DNA of 64,000 nt from Athripsodes cinereus (GCA_947579605.1 OX388322.1:4588001-4652000); one strand, 5' to 3'. Shown: positions 1 to 9,662, numbered from the stretch's first letter. The notes: a model not told the origin generated them from the sequence alone. A program made the numbers and translations.

Positions 1-60
1 AGATCTAATTAAAATTTCAGCGATGATGTGTGCTACACATCCTGGATACCGTGAAGCTAT
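1..60 (-). repeat. R1 repeat fragment
   Basis: The window opens inside a minus-strand copy of R1, recognised by the run around 15-50 (TTCAGCGATGA, then CACATCCTGGA), which matches the middle of copies at 14310 and 54380. It is cut by the window edge. Confidence 0.5.
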
Positions 61-144
61 AGAAAGATAGATCTACATTTTCTTTCAATAACATTGTTTA
101 CAAGAGACAGTCAACATATTGCATGTAAAAATATTTCATATAAC

Positions 145-395
145 ACAACATAACATGCATAGATAACTCACACATATTGAGCTAGTCCCAAACTAATATA
201 TGAATCTTGTATTATGGGTACTAACGCGACGATACACATATTGTATACAATGAACTAAACACATATACATGTAACACTCAGACCCAGAAAAAATTGAAGA
301 AGGTCATTCTTCAATTTGCTCCGGCCGGGAATCGAACCCGGGACCTCGTGACTCAAAGGCAAGAGCGTTATTACCTTCGCGCCACACAGACCATA
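145..395 (-). repeat. SINE-A, tRNA-headed SINE-like copy
   Basis: Read on the minus strand, this begins with a tRNA-like head. A box-A-like stretch (TGGCGCGAAGG...) lies at about 365-384, and a box B matching GGTTCGATTCC exactly lies at 328-338. A non-tRNA body follows towards 145. A second copy lies at 34262-34515 and matches through both head and body, which shows a dispersed unit rather than a tRNA gene. The head does not give a clean cloverleaf. Borders are approximate. Confidence 0.7.
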
Positions 396-419
396 AGATA
401 TAATATTTATTTAGTAGGT

Positions 420-805
420 AATTTGTTTTCACCTAGTCAAAAAAGACATAATAAGACATTCAGGATAAAATCATCGCTGTCAAATCACAGATATGTATTA
501 TATATTTTCTACTTAAGTATCCACCTTTCACAGGACACTTGAAAACTTACAGAAATGAATGAGAGAACTATTGTATATCCGAGATATTAAATCAAACAAC
601 AAAAAATGTGTGTTTTTTATTAATATTTTTTTTGTTGATTCACCTATCCAATAATATGTAATTAAATATAGGTAAATGTCTTTTTAATAGTAAACTAGAA
701 AAAAACGTTTACATAAGATAGACTCCATAACTCAAGGTCCCGAGTTCAACACCCGTCATTAATTTTTGTATATTTTAACAACTCTTACACAAAAAGAACG
801 ATTTT
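420..805. other. AT-rich spacer
   Basis: No gene or clear repeat is visible. A short tRNA-box-B-like run (GAGTTCAACACC, about 741-752) sits without a matching box A. Confidence 0.4.
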
Positions 806-810
806 ATTTC

Positions 811-1000
811 TGTATATGAGAGCGAAACTACACAATGTCAAAAGATGACTTTTTTCATCATATATACATTTTTTTTTCGATACAATTTTTATTATTTTAA
901 AGAAACAATGTTTCGCTCGTTTGCTTCTCATGCGTTTTTTTAACACGAAATCACTTCCAAATATGAATTAGGTCATTGTTATTAACCATAGCTTATAGTT
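811..1000. repeat. Repeat X, uninterrupted copy
   Basis: The left part (GAGCGAAACTAC at about 822) and right part (TTTGCTTCTCA and TAACACGAAAT) match the sequences just outside the two ends of LTR retrotransposon 1 (22262-22312 and 33999-34110). It is therefore a paralogous copy of the repeat into which that element inserted. The family is not recognised. Confidence 0.6.
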
Positions 1001-1012
1001 TTTTTTAATACT

Positions 1013-1047
1013 CACTGTGTCTGTGTTTAGGCAGCAGGATTCCACAA
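1013..1047 (+). repeat. R3 short repeat module
   Basis: A stretch of about 35 bases matches 6854-6888, 19396-19430 and 50202-50232, with core CACTGTGTCGGTGTTTAGG then AGAATTCCATA. This copy differs at a few bases. Function and parent element are unknown. Confidence 0.6.
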
Positions 1048-1267
1048 TGAAATTTTAACAACTGTATTTTTCTACTATATTGATTTTTGTCAAGAAAAGT
1101 CTTTCTTATTTCAAGGATATTGTCATTCTTTGAAATTCATTGAAATTGAAATGTAGAACAAACATTTGTTTTTAATTTAATTCAAAAGTCATCAAGTTAC
1201 AATATTTGAGTATACATACATTCCCTACTTCATTTTATTTCTTTGACGTGCTTTTACTAATGATATA

Positions 1268-1530
1268 CACTGAGAAAAATACTCAAAACGAATCATTGGT
1301 ACCTACGGTACTATCAGATTAGGACCAGAGATCGTACAAACGATTCATTGGTATAAATCTATAATATTAACTCTTCGCAAACAAATCATTGGTAAATTTA
1401 CCAACAACTTGTTTGCGAAGAGTAAATATTATAGATTCGTACTAATGAATCGTTTGTACGATCTCTGGTCCTAATCTGACAGTACGTACCAATGATTCGT
1501 TGTGAAATTTCGTTAGTATTTTTCTCAGTG
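1268..1530. mobile_element. MITE-A copy 1 (263 bp palindromic element)
   Basis: The element begins CACTGAGAAAAATAC and ends with its reverse complement, flanked on both sides by TA (1266-1267 and 1531-1532). Almost the whole element folds back on itself about a centre near 1395. TA duplication with terminal inverted repeats is the mark of a Tc1/mariner-type non-autonomous element. A second copy, split by a mariner, is at 55563-57104. No coding potential is seen. Confidence 0.85.
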
Positions 1531-1532
1531 TA

Positions 1533-1940
1533 TTAGGCACATACTTATTTACTTTCTTATTTCTTTTGACAATACTAAAATTGACTCGTTAAATCATTAT
1601 AAGAGACCTTTCATTTTTTATCAACTTTTAACAATATTTTAATTGACTATTTATTGTTTTAATATTAATTTTGAATTGTGATTTTACTACGTTTATGACT
1701 GTATACGATTTTTTCTTTTGTTTTCCGTCATACCTATTTTGTTCAACATGTAAAAGGCTCACGCCGCGTATGAAAAATAAATAAATAAATAATGGCATCT
1801 TTTTTTTTTTTACAAAAATTTGACATAATTTTTTTCCAGGGATATCGCAAAATATACCTATTGCGTTTTCAAGTAGGTACCTACGTAGGTATCTAGGTGA
1901 ATATGGCATATCTTGCGTGTTTATTATAATCAATTGATCT
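1533..1940. other. AT-rich spacer
   Basis: The only open frame here (about 100 codons on the minus strand) has low complexity and no recognisable motif, so no gene is called. Confidence 0.4.
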
Positions 1941-1943
1941 AAA

Positions 1944-1990
1944 CACTACCCCACTTCTTGTGGGTGATGCCGTGCTTGTTTAGATAAAGT
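1944..1990 (-). repeat. R1 core fragment
   Basis: ACCCCACTTCTTGTGGGTGA followed by TGCCGTG is the reverse of the R1 start (CATCACGGC...CCCACAAGTGGGG). Confidence 0.6.
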
Positions 1991-2029
1991 ATACCATGAA
2001 AAATATACCATATAGTAATATACCATTAG

Positions 2030-2110
2030 ATGGAGAAAGAACGAGGCATGATCGTCACGATCCTCAAAATTGAGGGACCAATGGAGACGATGATGATGAT
2101 ACCATTAAAA
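2030..2110 (+). pseudogene. Possible LINE tail fragment
   Basis: A short run ending in a GAT-repeat tract resembles the Asp-rich 3' ends of non-LTR retrotransposon reading frames. It is too short to assign, and this rests on similarity of style only. Confidence 0.25.
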
Positions 2111-2703
2111 TTGACATAACGAAGATTACAGCATTATTTTCATAATATGTCGCATTGGCCAAAATTCGACATATCGTAGTTTCAATCTGACACATAGATT
2201 TATTACTTTGCAATTTTCTAATACATTCGAAATAAACCATCTAGATACTTTATTTAAACACAATGTTTGGAATATTTCGTGCATATTAAACAGATAGTCA
2301 CGAATTCAATGCATGTACTCAGTGAAATAACAAAAAAACATTTACATAAAAATAACATTTTATAAAAAGATATAAAGTTCCTAACTAGAATTGTACCCAG
2401 GAAAAGAAATATATTTTAAATTTCGAACAAGTTCATTTATATTGTTTTTTTTCTTCTTTTAAATAACGCAATCATCAAATGTGCAAGAACGGGAATCTAT
2501 GACGTTTGATCCTTTCTACCAACTATGCAACATTGCAACAGGCTTCTACGAATCGGATTAAGCTGGTTCGTTTATGTAATCACTTGTTACAATGAAATTT
2601 AATTAATTTGCATTGACTAGGTATAAACGTCATCGGTCGAATTATGAAGAAAATAATGTTATTTTTTCAGTAAAAAAACACTTAAATTATAACTTTGAGG
2701 AAA
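2111..2703. other. AT-rich spacer
   Basis: Nothing is recognised: no open frame with a motif and no clear repeat. Confidence 0.4.
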
Positions 2704-2707
2704 TTAT

Positions 2708-3082
2708 CGATGGTTTAAAGCACAAAAGACACATGTCCACTATTTAGGTAAAATGAGTTAATATATGTACAAGATCATTTACAATGTCATCTATGTCCTG
2801 AGTACCAATAATACTTTTATCATTATCCAAATATTTAACAAAAACCAAATGCCACCCATTCTTCAATTAACATTTTTTTGTGCACAGATGTAACATGTCA
2901 CATAAAATATTTGAGAATATATTCATATCGACTTTCTTGATTCTTAAAAATCACATGCCCATCAAAGACGTCTTCTGAATTAATTTAAAATTAATTAATT
3001 AATTGAACATCTCAAACTTTCAAAACCTGTTTTCTCTAAACTGTCAGATGTGGACATGTGTCTTCTGTGCTTTAAACCATCG
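2708..3082. mobile_element. MITE-B (375 bp, 33-bp inverted ends)
   Basis: Terminal inverted repeats at 2708-2740 and 3050-3082 match at 32 of 33 positions (start CGATGGTTTAAAGCAC). TTAT lies directly outside both ends (2704-2707 and 3083-3086). TTAT is not its own reverse complement, so this is a true direct duplication of 4 bp. There is no coding sequence inside. The superfamily is not assigned. Confidence 0.8.
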
Positions 3083-3089
3083 TTATATT

Positions 3090-3310
3090 TTACGTTGTAC
3101 CTATATTTATTTATTTAAACACAATGTACGGCAATTGCCTTTACAAGTATACAGATAAACTTTATAACATCACACAATCATTCAACACATGTACGAAAAT
3201 ATAAAAACAGACAAAACTTACTCCAGTTAAAGTCAGAAAATAAAAATGAAAATTTATGTAAATACAAATACAATAAATTCATTAAAAGACAAATTTTAGT
3301 CACTAGTCAA
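3090..3310 (-). repeat. LINE 3' end-like, (TAAA)n tail
   Basis: On the minus strand an A-rich untranslated-looking sequence ends in an AAATAAATAAA-type tail at about 3100-3115. The same style of ending occurs at 6683, 53270, 54471, 57880 and 61545. The 54471 case follows a real RT tail, which supports the reading. Confidence 0.4.
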
Positions 3311-3654
3311 GATATTAAAAAAAAAATTGCACAAAAATACATGAACATGGGAAAATCCACTATAGGTCTAATCTATTAATAAGGAAATAAATAATATTTT
3401 GTCGTGATAGTATGAATGAATGAATGAATAGGTGCCTACTTATTATAACATGTGTCATAATTACATTTCGGAAACTAATTACATTAAGTAGGAACCCATT
3501 AAGTAGGTTCTGTGAAGTCCACAGCAAATAAAAGGTTTACCACTTTTTCTGTATCCCAAGTTTTGGAGCGTTCTGTAAAAGCCATCTATATTCGTTCAGC
3601 ATCATGTATTTATCATAGGTATCCAATTCAGATGAAAGATATGCCATCCTGCAA
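3311..3654. other. AT-rich spacer
   Basis: No gene or clear repeat is seen. A short GAATGAATGAATGAATA run lies at about 3413-3430. Confidence 0.4.
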
Positions 3655-3659
3655 CTGCA

Positions 3660-3857
3660 CGGTTACTCTTGACAAAACCTAAATACCTACGATCTTAATA
3701 CTACGACGCGAGAAGTGACTATATTAGTGAAAAATACGTGCATACCAATCTCACGGTAGCAGTAGCGCGGTATTTTTGACTATAATCCCTTTGCGCGTAG
3801 TAGTATTAAGATCAAGACTAGATTAATATCGTATTAAGATTGTGTCATGAGTTACCC
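3660..3857. mobile_element. MITE-C copy 1
   Basis: Inverted ends begin GGTTACTCTTGACA (left) and GGGTAACTCATGACAC (right, reverse complement), with long inverted arms containing GATCTTAATAC. Two more copies occur at 52502-52675 and 59762-59964. There is no coding capacity. The target duplication is unclear. Confidence 0.7.
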
Positions 3858-3865
3858 TGCAGGTC

Positions 3866-4050
3866 ATGAAAGCGAAAATTAAGGGCCGTAGAGGTCTGCT
3901 TGTGTAAAGAAGGAAGACAGCTTTCCCGGCTTCGGAACATCCGAGAGTGGACCGGGATGAGAGGTGTGGAGAAGCTGTTTCAGTCTGCTGCTGTCCAGGA
4001 CAAAGTTTCTCCCAGGTGATCGTCAACGTCGGGGGGGCCCAACAAGGCAC
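3866..4050 (+). pseudogene. LINE RT tail remnant, same family as 58741
   Basis: Translation of about 3930-4000 gives RLRNIREWTGMRGVEKLFQS, then AAVQDK. This aligns with WLRNIREWTGIRSVQELFRA followed by AQDRDK on the minus strand at 58741-58962. Frames shift and a stop lies upstream, so it is a dead fragment of the C-terminal end of a non-LTR retrotransposon ORF2. Confidence 0.65.
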
Positions 4051-4079
4051 ATAAAGAAGATTTAATGCAGTGGTAAATA

Positions 4080-4215
4080 ATGCCACCCATCCTAAATGTC
4101 TTATTTTTTTATTAACACAGACAGGACGACTTGTATGTTTATTACTTTTGTGCTGTTAGTCATACTGCCTATCTCATTAGTCATTTGTGGGAGATGCCGT
4201 GATGGTGTTGTTGTG
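4080..4215 (-). repeat. R1 copy
   Basis: The minus-strand copy contains CCACCCATCCTAAATGTCTT and the reversed start GTGGGAGATGCCGTGATGG, colinear with other R1 copies. Confidence 0.7.
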
Positions 4216-4389
4216 ATAATATAAAAGTTTTCCGATAGATGGCGATGGCTAATAGGTATTTTATGGTGAAACGAAATCGTTTTCAAAATTTCCACATAAA
4301 TAAACGCCAGCTGTAATCACTTAAATCTCACAAATTTTAAAACGAAATCAAAATAAAAACACCGTGAATAAATAAATAACAACGCATCA

Positions 4390-4505
4390 GACTTTTAGTA
4401 ATAATAATAATAATAATAATGACAATAATAATAATTAATCGAAATGGGGGCCACGCCCCATCACGCCCTGATACGCCCAGGGGAGGCGTCCCGGGCAGAA
4501 CAACT
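4390..4505 (-). repeat. Possible LINE 3' end with (ATT)n tail
   Basis: A GC-richer block (4440-4500) is followed on the minus strand by an ATT microsatellite (about 4398-4436), an arrangement seen at 3' ends of some non-LTR elements. The conceptual peptide PGTPPLGVSGRDGAW is not recognised. Tentative. Confidence 0.3.
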
Positions 4506-4659
4506 TCAACATAATAACAATAAAATATCACAGTAGGTAGAAGTAGTAGAAGTAGGTTATGTTGCATCACATTGTTACAACTGGGGTCCGGTTGGCGTTG
4601 TATGTTGGGTGATAAACAGGGTTACCAACTTTTGAAATTTACGATCTGTACCTACCTAC

Positions 4660-5063
4660 TAGTGATGTAACGAATATTCGTATTCGCATTTGCATTTGCG
4701 AATACTCGCATATTTCAAAGTATTCGTATTCGCAAAAAAAATTGCGAATGTTTTGCGAATATTATATTGGTAATAAAGTATCGAATATTCGGTAAAAGTA
4801 CCGGATACTTACCCGGTACATTGTATAAAAAGGTACTGCAGGAAAATATTTTTGAAGAAAACCGGGGAGTTCTGAAATATTTTAAATTCCTATACCATTT
4901 TGAAAATTCGGCGACGAGGGGGTAGACATTTTAATGTTCGAGCAATTATAGAAATTTAAGCAAGTCAATATTCGCTATTTGCATTCGCATTCGCGAATGT
5001 CGGCAACAAATATTCGCATTCGCATTCGCGAATATCCAAAATCACACATTCGTTACATCACTA
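4660..5063. mobile_element. hAT-type MITE (404 bp) with 8-bp target duplication
   Basis: The ends are TAGTGATGTAACGAAT and its inverse. CTACCTAC occurs directly outside both ends (4652-4659 and 5064-5071), a perfect 8-bp target duplication as made by hAT transposases. The interior is filled with repeats of the word GCGAATATTCG and of CGCATTCGCATT in both arms. There is no coding sequence. Confidence 0.85.
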
Positions 5064-5071
5064 CTACCTAC

Positions 5072-5880
5072 TTAATCTAACCAATGCAATATCATTAATG
5101 TTAGAAGGTCCCATAATTCACTCGATGCCGGGTGCCTTGCCGAAAAGAAAAAGAAGAAGAAAAAAAAAAAATGTTAGAAGGATTAACTATGTAACAGTTT
5201 CGACACATTTTGAATGTTTTGAGTAGGTATTCCACAGTGCACTTCCGTTACTAAAGCAATAGATACTCAAAACATTCAAAAAATTTCACCAATACATAGG
5301 TATTTTTTAATAATGTTGTACGGATACAAAAAAAAAACTATTTTTTTTTCTCACGAATGGTCGGGAAACCGGGGTAAATTACACCAAATAGGGTAAAAGT
5401 GAAATTTTTGTAGGTGATACGCAATTAACTCTAATTTGCTATTTAACAAACGACGTGTTAGTATTTTTACAAATTATTATTTTAATTGTAAATTTTCATT
5501 GTCTCCTTTTCGAAATGAGGGGGTAATATCGACATACGCAAAAATATTTTGGGGTAATGGTTAAAAAGTTCACCGATTCTATACCATCACAGCGAATTCT
5601 ACGAGTGGAATAATCGGTATAAGGTTAACTTGTCGTCCTTTCCATGTGATACAAGAATGATGCATTCAGGATGAATGGCCAACCTAATTCCTGTTAAATG
5701 TCTCATAGTGATGTTTTACGAATGTCTGTCTTTTGCAAAATACTCGAAAAAGAACGGAAAAGAGTGAGAGATTTCTTATAATCCTTGAACTGTAGATATG
5801 AGGATAAAAAACTATTGAAAAAAACATAAAAATTTTGCTTATTTTAAAATGACAAATGGTAATTTTTACACACTAAAACA
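5072..5880. other. Spacer, A-rich run inside
   Basis: No gene is seen. A purine/A-rich run at about 5143-5172 after GCCTTGCCGAAAAG may be a degraded LINE tail. The rest is AT-rich and unassigned. Confidence 0.4.
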
Positions 5881-5889
5881 ATTTTTGTT

Positions 5890-5990
5890 ATAAATCCAAA
5901 TACAACTTTATATACCTTTCACAGTAAGCTAAAAGCTTGTGTCGTGAATGGGAAGTTTCCCGGCACCTTGGATCGAACCAATGAATAATG
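5890..5990 (-). repeat. SINE-B copy (partial)
   Basis: The run CCTTTCACAGTAAGCTAAAA, then GCTTGTGTCGTGAA, then a box-B-like GGATCGAACC matches SINE-B copies at 12550, 50640 and 52800. The box A end is lost. Confidence 0.65.
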
Positions 5991-6680
5991 GTGATTTCAA
6001 TAACAGTACCTACGTATAGAAAAAAAAAATTAGTTAATACCTACATACATAGATAGATTGTAAGTTATTTTGCCGTCTCTACAATACTGGCAAAACATTC
6101 GAAACAAATGGAGTTTTATAATATTTTGAATCTCCATCGATTGTAATATATTTGTGACAGCCCTGCATAAAACTAGTTAGGTTCAGTTTCGACACACGCT
6201 AATTTCCATTGTCATATTTTATATTTTATACACAACACGATACCAAAATAATGCTATCTATATATCTATAAAAGTATATAAGAACAAATAAATAAAAAAA
6301 CAAAACGTATAGGTACCTATATAATATATATCAGTTTATTCAATGCCTAACAATATTACTGTGTCGTGGAGGTGTAAATGCTACATTATTTTATTTTATA
6401 CATGGAATACTTAACACAAAAAATAACACCTCGTGAGCTTATGGTTTATTACTCTTAAAGATGGATTTTCGAGTCTAAATGAAAATATATAAATGTATTT
6501 CCCAATACATACTAGGTAGGTATTTAAATATTTTTTTACTCTGTTTAATTCATTTCTCCTTATCACTCGTAAACGAATGGATGTTACAAGTGGAATATAC
6601 TACATAATGCATGAGTCTGTTGGAGTAAGCCAAAATCAAATTATACAAGACAAGTTATATCTAAATTTACGTAATAAGCA
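5991..6680. other. AT-rich spacer
   Basis: No gene or named repeat could be supported here. Confidence 0.4.
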
Positions 6681-6682
6681 AT

Positions 6683-6830
6683 CACGTATTTATTTATTTA
6701 TTTATTCATTTACAGTTGTAGGTATACGGCGCAAACCTTTAACATGTTTAAATAATAGGATAGACTACAAAAGTATACATACAATACAAATTCACATCGT
6801 AGAGTTAAGAAATAAAAACCTTTAAATAAT
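6683..6830 (-). repeat. LINE 3' end-like, (TAAA)n tail
   Basis: The minus strand ends in an ATAAATAAATAAATA tract at 6687-6706 after an A-rich body, like the tail at 54471-54582. Confidence 0.4.
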
Positions 6831-6853
6831 TACTCGCTATTATTAAAGTAATC

Positions 6854-6990
6854 CACTGTGTCGGTGTTTAGGTAGTAGAATTCCATATAAAATATTAAAT
6901 ATTTTATACGTTCGGTAGTCTAATGGTAGAGTTCTAGACTTTCAATGGAGACTCTCGGAGTCAATTTCTCCCACTTCACAATACAAATAC
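6854..6990 (+). repeat. R3 module followed by a tRNA-like head
   Basis: R3 occupies 6854-6888. At 6908-6990 a box-A-like TAGTCTAATGGTAGAGT and a degraded box-B-like GAGTCAATTTC stand at tRNA-like spacing, suggesting a decayed SINE head. It is not a functional tRNA. Confidence 0.45.
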
Positions 6991-7630
6991 CTATAGCTAT
7001 TGCTAAATTTGATGATGTATTTGGGTTTTTAAAAGAAAACAGGTATACCTAAATACTTACTATAAAAATTTATGAGTCGCAAAAAATGCACAGCATAATC
7101 CATAATGGATGGTCAGTAAGGTTTAATATGTATCTACATGAAAAAAAAACGTATGAAAAATGAAATATTATATGCATTTTCTTGGTCACTTTATAATTTC
7201 AATGAAATGTAAATTTCTTTTGGTCCGTTATGTACAAGGCTTTAAATATATTATTATATTCTTATTTATGTCATAAAAAAATTACTATTTATGCATCGAT
7301 TTTAATAAACATTTAGCATTCACGACTTAAAATGCATTAAACAAATCAAAGTGCAATCGACATCTACCGTTTGAATTTATGTGTACGAAAAAAAAGTATA
7401 AATTTTCCTTGTCTAGTCATAATGCAAAATGTACTTATGCGTTTTATTACGCATAAAAAACTTCAACCAGACATGGAAAAAATTGCAAATACATGAGTTC
7501 AAATTTATTAATTAAATTTAATAAATATTTGAGTTCGTTCGTAAGTATGTCCTCAATGAACATTTGTATAAGACAATAAGAAAAGTCTGTAGTTATCTAG
7601 TTATACAATTTATCATTTCAGCACAGGGTG
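6991..7630. other. AT-rich spacer
   Basis: No gene or recognised repeat is visible. Confidence 0.35.
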
Positions 7631-7639
7631 AGGCAAAAT

Positions 7640-7876
7640 GCAGACTTATTGAGCCATCTCGATCTCGCAAAACGGGCTTTGGAGATAGAGCGTTTAGTGT
7701 TGCGGGTCCCAGATGTTGGAACAAGCTGCCTCTGTGTCTGCGAGAGGAGGTGAATGGAGAGAGTTTTAAAAGACGACTGAAGACACACCTTTTTGCTGGG
7801 AGTTTCGGGTGATGGATACGATATACGGCGCCCTTGAGGTCATGTTATGAGTAAACGGCGCTTTACAAATTGTCCA
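7640..7876 (+). pseudogene. CR1/L2-like LINE tail (C-terminus plus 3' UTR)
   Basis: The frame ending at 7812 encodes FGDRAFSVAGPRCWNKLPL, then FKRRLKTHLF. This is the C-terminal signature of reverse transcriptases in the CR1/L2/Rex1 group of non-LTR retrotransposons, where AFSVAGPRLWNSLP-type motifs close the protein. Only about 55 codons remain and all RT motifs are missing, so it is 5'-truncated. The stretch 7813-7876 matches 11100-11190, giving the shared 3' UTR. A (TA)n run follows and the Penelope-like element begins about 60 bases on. Confidence 0.75.
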
Positions 7877-7987
7877 TATATATATATATATATATAAATC
7901 AAATGTTTTTGTGTTAACACTTTGGAAATTCATTATAATTAAAATGATTTTAAAAACACTGTATAATTTCCAAATTAAATTTATTCA

Positions 7988-8032
7988 CCTCAAACGTTTT
8001 CGCCAAGGCTTCTACTTGGCATCATCAGGAGG
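7988..8032 (-). ncRNA. Hammerhead ribozyme, left arm
   Basis: On the minus strand the order is stem I strand CCTC, core CTGATGA (8022-8028), stem II GCCAAG/CTTGGC around a 7-base loop, core GAAA, a short palindromic AACGTT stem III, then stem I partner GAGG. This is the type-I hammerhead layout reported for Penelope-like elements. Self-cleavage would fall after the base following AACGTT. Activity is inferred. Confidence 0.8.
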
Positions 8033-8082
8033 ACTAATTAGTTAAAGTTCATATTTTTAGTGAGATGTTTTCTATTACTAAC

Positions 8083-9459
8083 TTATACTAAGGGTGGGGG
8101 GGAGTTTGAAGGTGGGGGAGAAAGGGCGGAGTTGAGGGTGTTTGATAAGAGGGAAGGAGATGGGTATATCAACAAAGGAGATGCATATGGTATTTGGATA
8201 TTCACCAAATTGTTCTTGTTTTTATGGATTTCAAGAATCTCCAAGGCATTTAATTTGCTAATCTTAGACTCGGAGTGCAAGACCTTAGTACCTTGCATGT
8301 CAATAGAATGATCATGTTGTATACAATGGTCTGCAATCTCCGAGTATCCGGATAACCCCCTGAATGCCCTGTTATGTTCCTGAATGCGAGTTTTAATTGC
8401 TCTACTTGTTTGGCCTATATACTTCATATTACAATCCTTACAACTAATACAATAAACCCCACTATTATCCATATTATCTACCCTATCCTTATGATTAAAA
8501 AGTAATCTACTTATGTTATTATTGGTATAATATGCACATTTAATATTTTTATTTACATGTTTATTTACTATATGCGAGATTTTACCTAAATATAAAACTT
8601 TTCTCCACGGTTTATTATTATTTTCCTTGCAATATGGAGCATAAATGTAATTTTTAAACATGATGTGTTTTTGTTTTTTACATAAAATTTTATCAATTAT
8701 GTGAATATCGTATCCATTGTTCCGGGCAATACTTTTAATTACATTCAGTTCTTTGTTGAATTCATCCTTATCTAAGGGTATATTCAACATTCTGTGGATC
8801 ATAGAGTTAAATGCGGCCATTTTATGTGACACTGGATGACAGGAAGACGCATGAATTATATTGTCAGAATATGTGGGTTTTCTGTAAATCCCAAATTTGA
8901 ATTTACTATTATTAATACTTATATTTAAATCTAAGAAACAAAGTTTTTTGTCCTTTTCAATTTCTAATGTAAATTGTAAGTTTTTATTAATAGAGTTCAA
9001 GAAAGTTAAGAAAAGATCTAATTGCCTCTTACTGCCAGTCCATACACAGAATATATCATCCACATATCTTTGGTACTTAAATATACATTTTAACAATGGA
9101 TTTTTTGATGAGAACAGAATTTCTTCAAAGTGATCCATGTATATTTCACTAAGTAATGGCGACAATTGATTGCCCATAGGTAATGAGTCATTAATTTTAT
9201 AGAACTTGTCATCAAACTTGAAATAATTCTGTTCCATGCAAAGTTTGGTTAAATTTATAATTTTAGTAGCTGTATCAATATCAACATTTTTAGAACTTAA
9301 TTTATCTCTAAGAATATCAATTACATCTGTTACAGGTATATTTGTAAATAAATTCTTAACATCAAAAGATACAAGTAGTGAGTTCTCGGGTGGTGAAAGA
9401 TGATGTAATTTACTTGTTAACTCCACTGAGTTTTTAACACTATATTTTGATCTTATCAA
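8083..9459 (-). CDS. Penelope-like reverse transcriptase/GIY-YIG endonuclease, 5'-truncated
   Basis: An uninterrupted frame of about 458 codons. RT motif A is SFDVKNLFTNIP (residues 31-42). Motif B is SLPMGNQLSPLLSEIYM (92-108). The catalytic YVDD box is at 132-135. The C-terminal GIY-YIG nuclease starts at GVYCISCKDCNMKYIGQT (334-351) with an Arg/Glu-rich helix after it. RT plus GIY-YIG is diagnostic of the Penelope group, which copies RNA into chromosomal DNA in the nucleus. The family is usually well over 600 residues, so the N-terminal RT fingers are missing. The frame opens at a TTG next to the inverted arm, where an upstream stop closes it, and no ATG start is credible. The last 20 or so residues (Ser/Pro-rich) are read from the left arm. 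No internal stops suggest a fairly recent copy, but truncation makes it unlikely to be active. Confidence 0.85.
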   Translation of the reverse strand: MIRSKYSVKNSVELTSKLHHLSPPENSLLVSFDVKNLFTNIPVTDVIDILRDKLSSKNVDIDTATKIINLTKLCMEQNYFKFDDKFYKINDSLPMGNQLSPLLSEIYMDHFEEILFSSKNPLLKCIFKYQRYVDDIFCVWTGSKRQLDLFLTFLNSINKNLQFTLEIEKDKKLCFLDLNISINNSKFKFGIYRKPTYSDNIIHASSCHPVSHKMAAFNSMIHRMLNIPLDKDEFNKELNVIKSIARNNGYDIHIIDKILCKKQKHIMFKNYIYAPYCKENNNKPWRKVLYLGKISHIVNKHVNKNIKCAYYTNNNISRLLFNHKDRVDNMDNSGVYCISCKDCNMKYIGQTSRAIKTRIQEHNRAFRGLSGYSEIADHCIQHDHSIDMQGTKVLHSESKISKLNALEILEIHKNKNNLVNIQIPYASPLLIYPSPSLLSNTLNSALSPPPSNSPPPLV

Positions 9460-9569
9460 ACACCCTCAACTCCGCCCTTTCTCCCCCACCTTCAAACTCC
9501 CCCCCACCCTTAGTATAAGTTAGTAATAGAAAACATACTCACTAAAAATATGAACTTTAACTAATTAGT

Positions 9570-9614
9570 CCTCCTGATGATGCCAAGTAGAAGCCTTGGC
9601 GAAAACGTTTGAGG
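9570..9614 (+). ncRNA. Hammerhead ribozyme, right arm
   Basis: This plus-strand mirror of the left copy has CCTC (9570-9573), CTGATGA (9574-9580), stem II 9582-9587 with 9595-9600, GAAA (9601-9604), palindrome AACGTT, then GAGG (9611-9614). All conserved core bases are present. The short stem III suggests it would act best as a dimer or in concatemers. Confidence 0.8.
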
Positions 9615-9660
9615 TGAATAAATTTAATTTGGAAATTATACAGTGTTTTTAAAATCATTT

Positions 9661-9662
<2 letters not shown>

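Larger units (their letters stand above)
7939..9662 (-). mobile_element. Penelope-like element with inverted terminal repeats
   Basis: Inverted arms of about 212 bp (7939-8150 and 9451-9662) enclose one minus-strand frame with RT and GIY-YIG domains. The arms include the GGGTGGGGGGGAG / CTCCCCCCCACCC runs and a hammerhead motif each, and differ by a 2-base indel near 8062. Penelope-like elements are known to carry terminal repeats (pLTRs) in direct or inverted order and to be 5'-truncated. The right arm joins directly to the truncated RT. A 55-bp (TA)n tract follows the right end. Confidence 0.85.

Noticed and set aside
328..384. tRNA gene
   Set aside because: Box A and box B are present but no proper acceptor or anticodon stems are seen and the copy is shared with 34262-34515, so it is a SINE-like head.
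294..542. 82-codon plus-strand frame
   Set aside because: It opens with TTG and reads through the reverse of the SINE-A tRNA-like head; no domain.
8060..8311. 83-codon plus-strand frame over the Penelope-like element
   Set aside because: Antisense shadow of the RT/endonuclease frame and terminal repeat.
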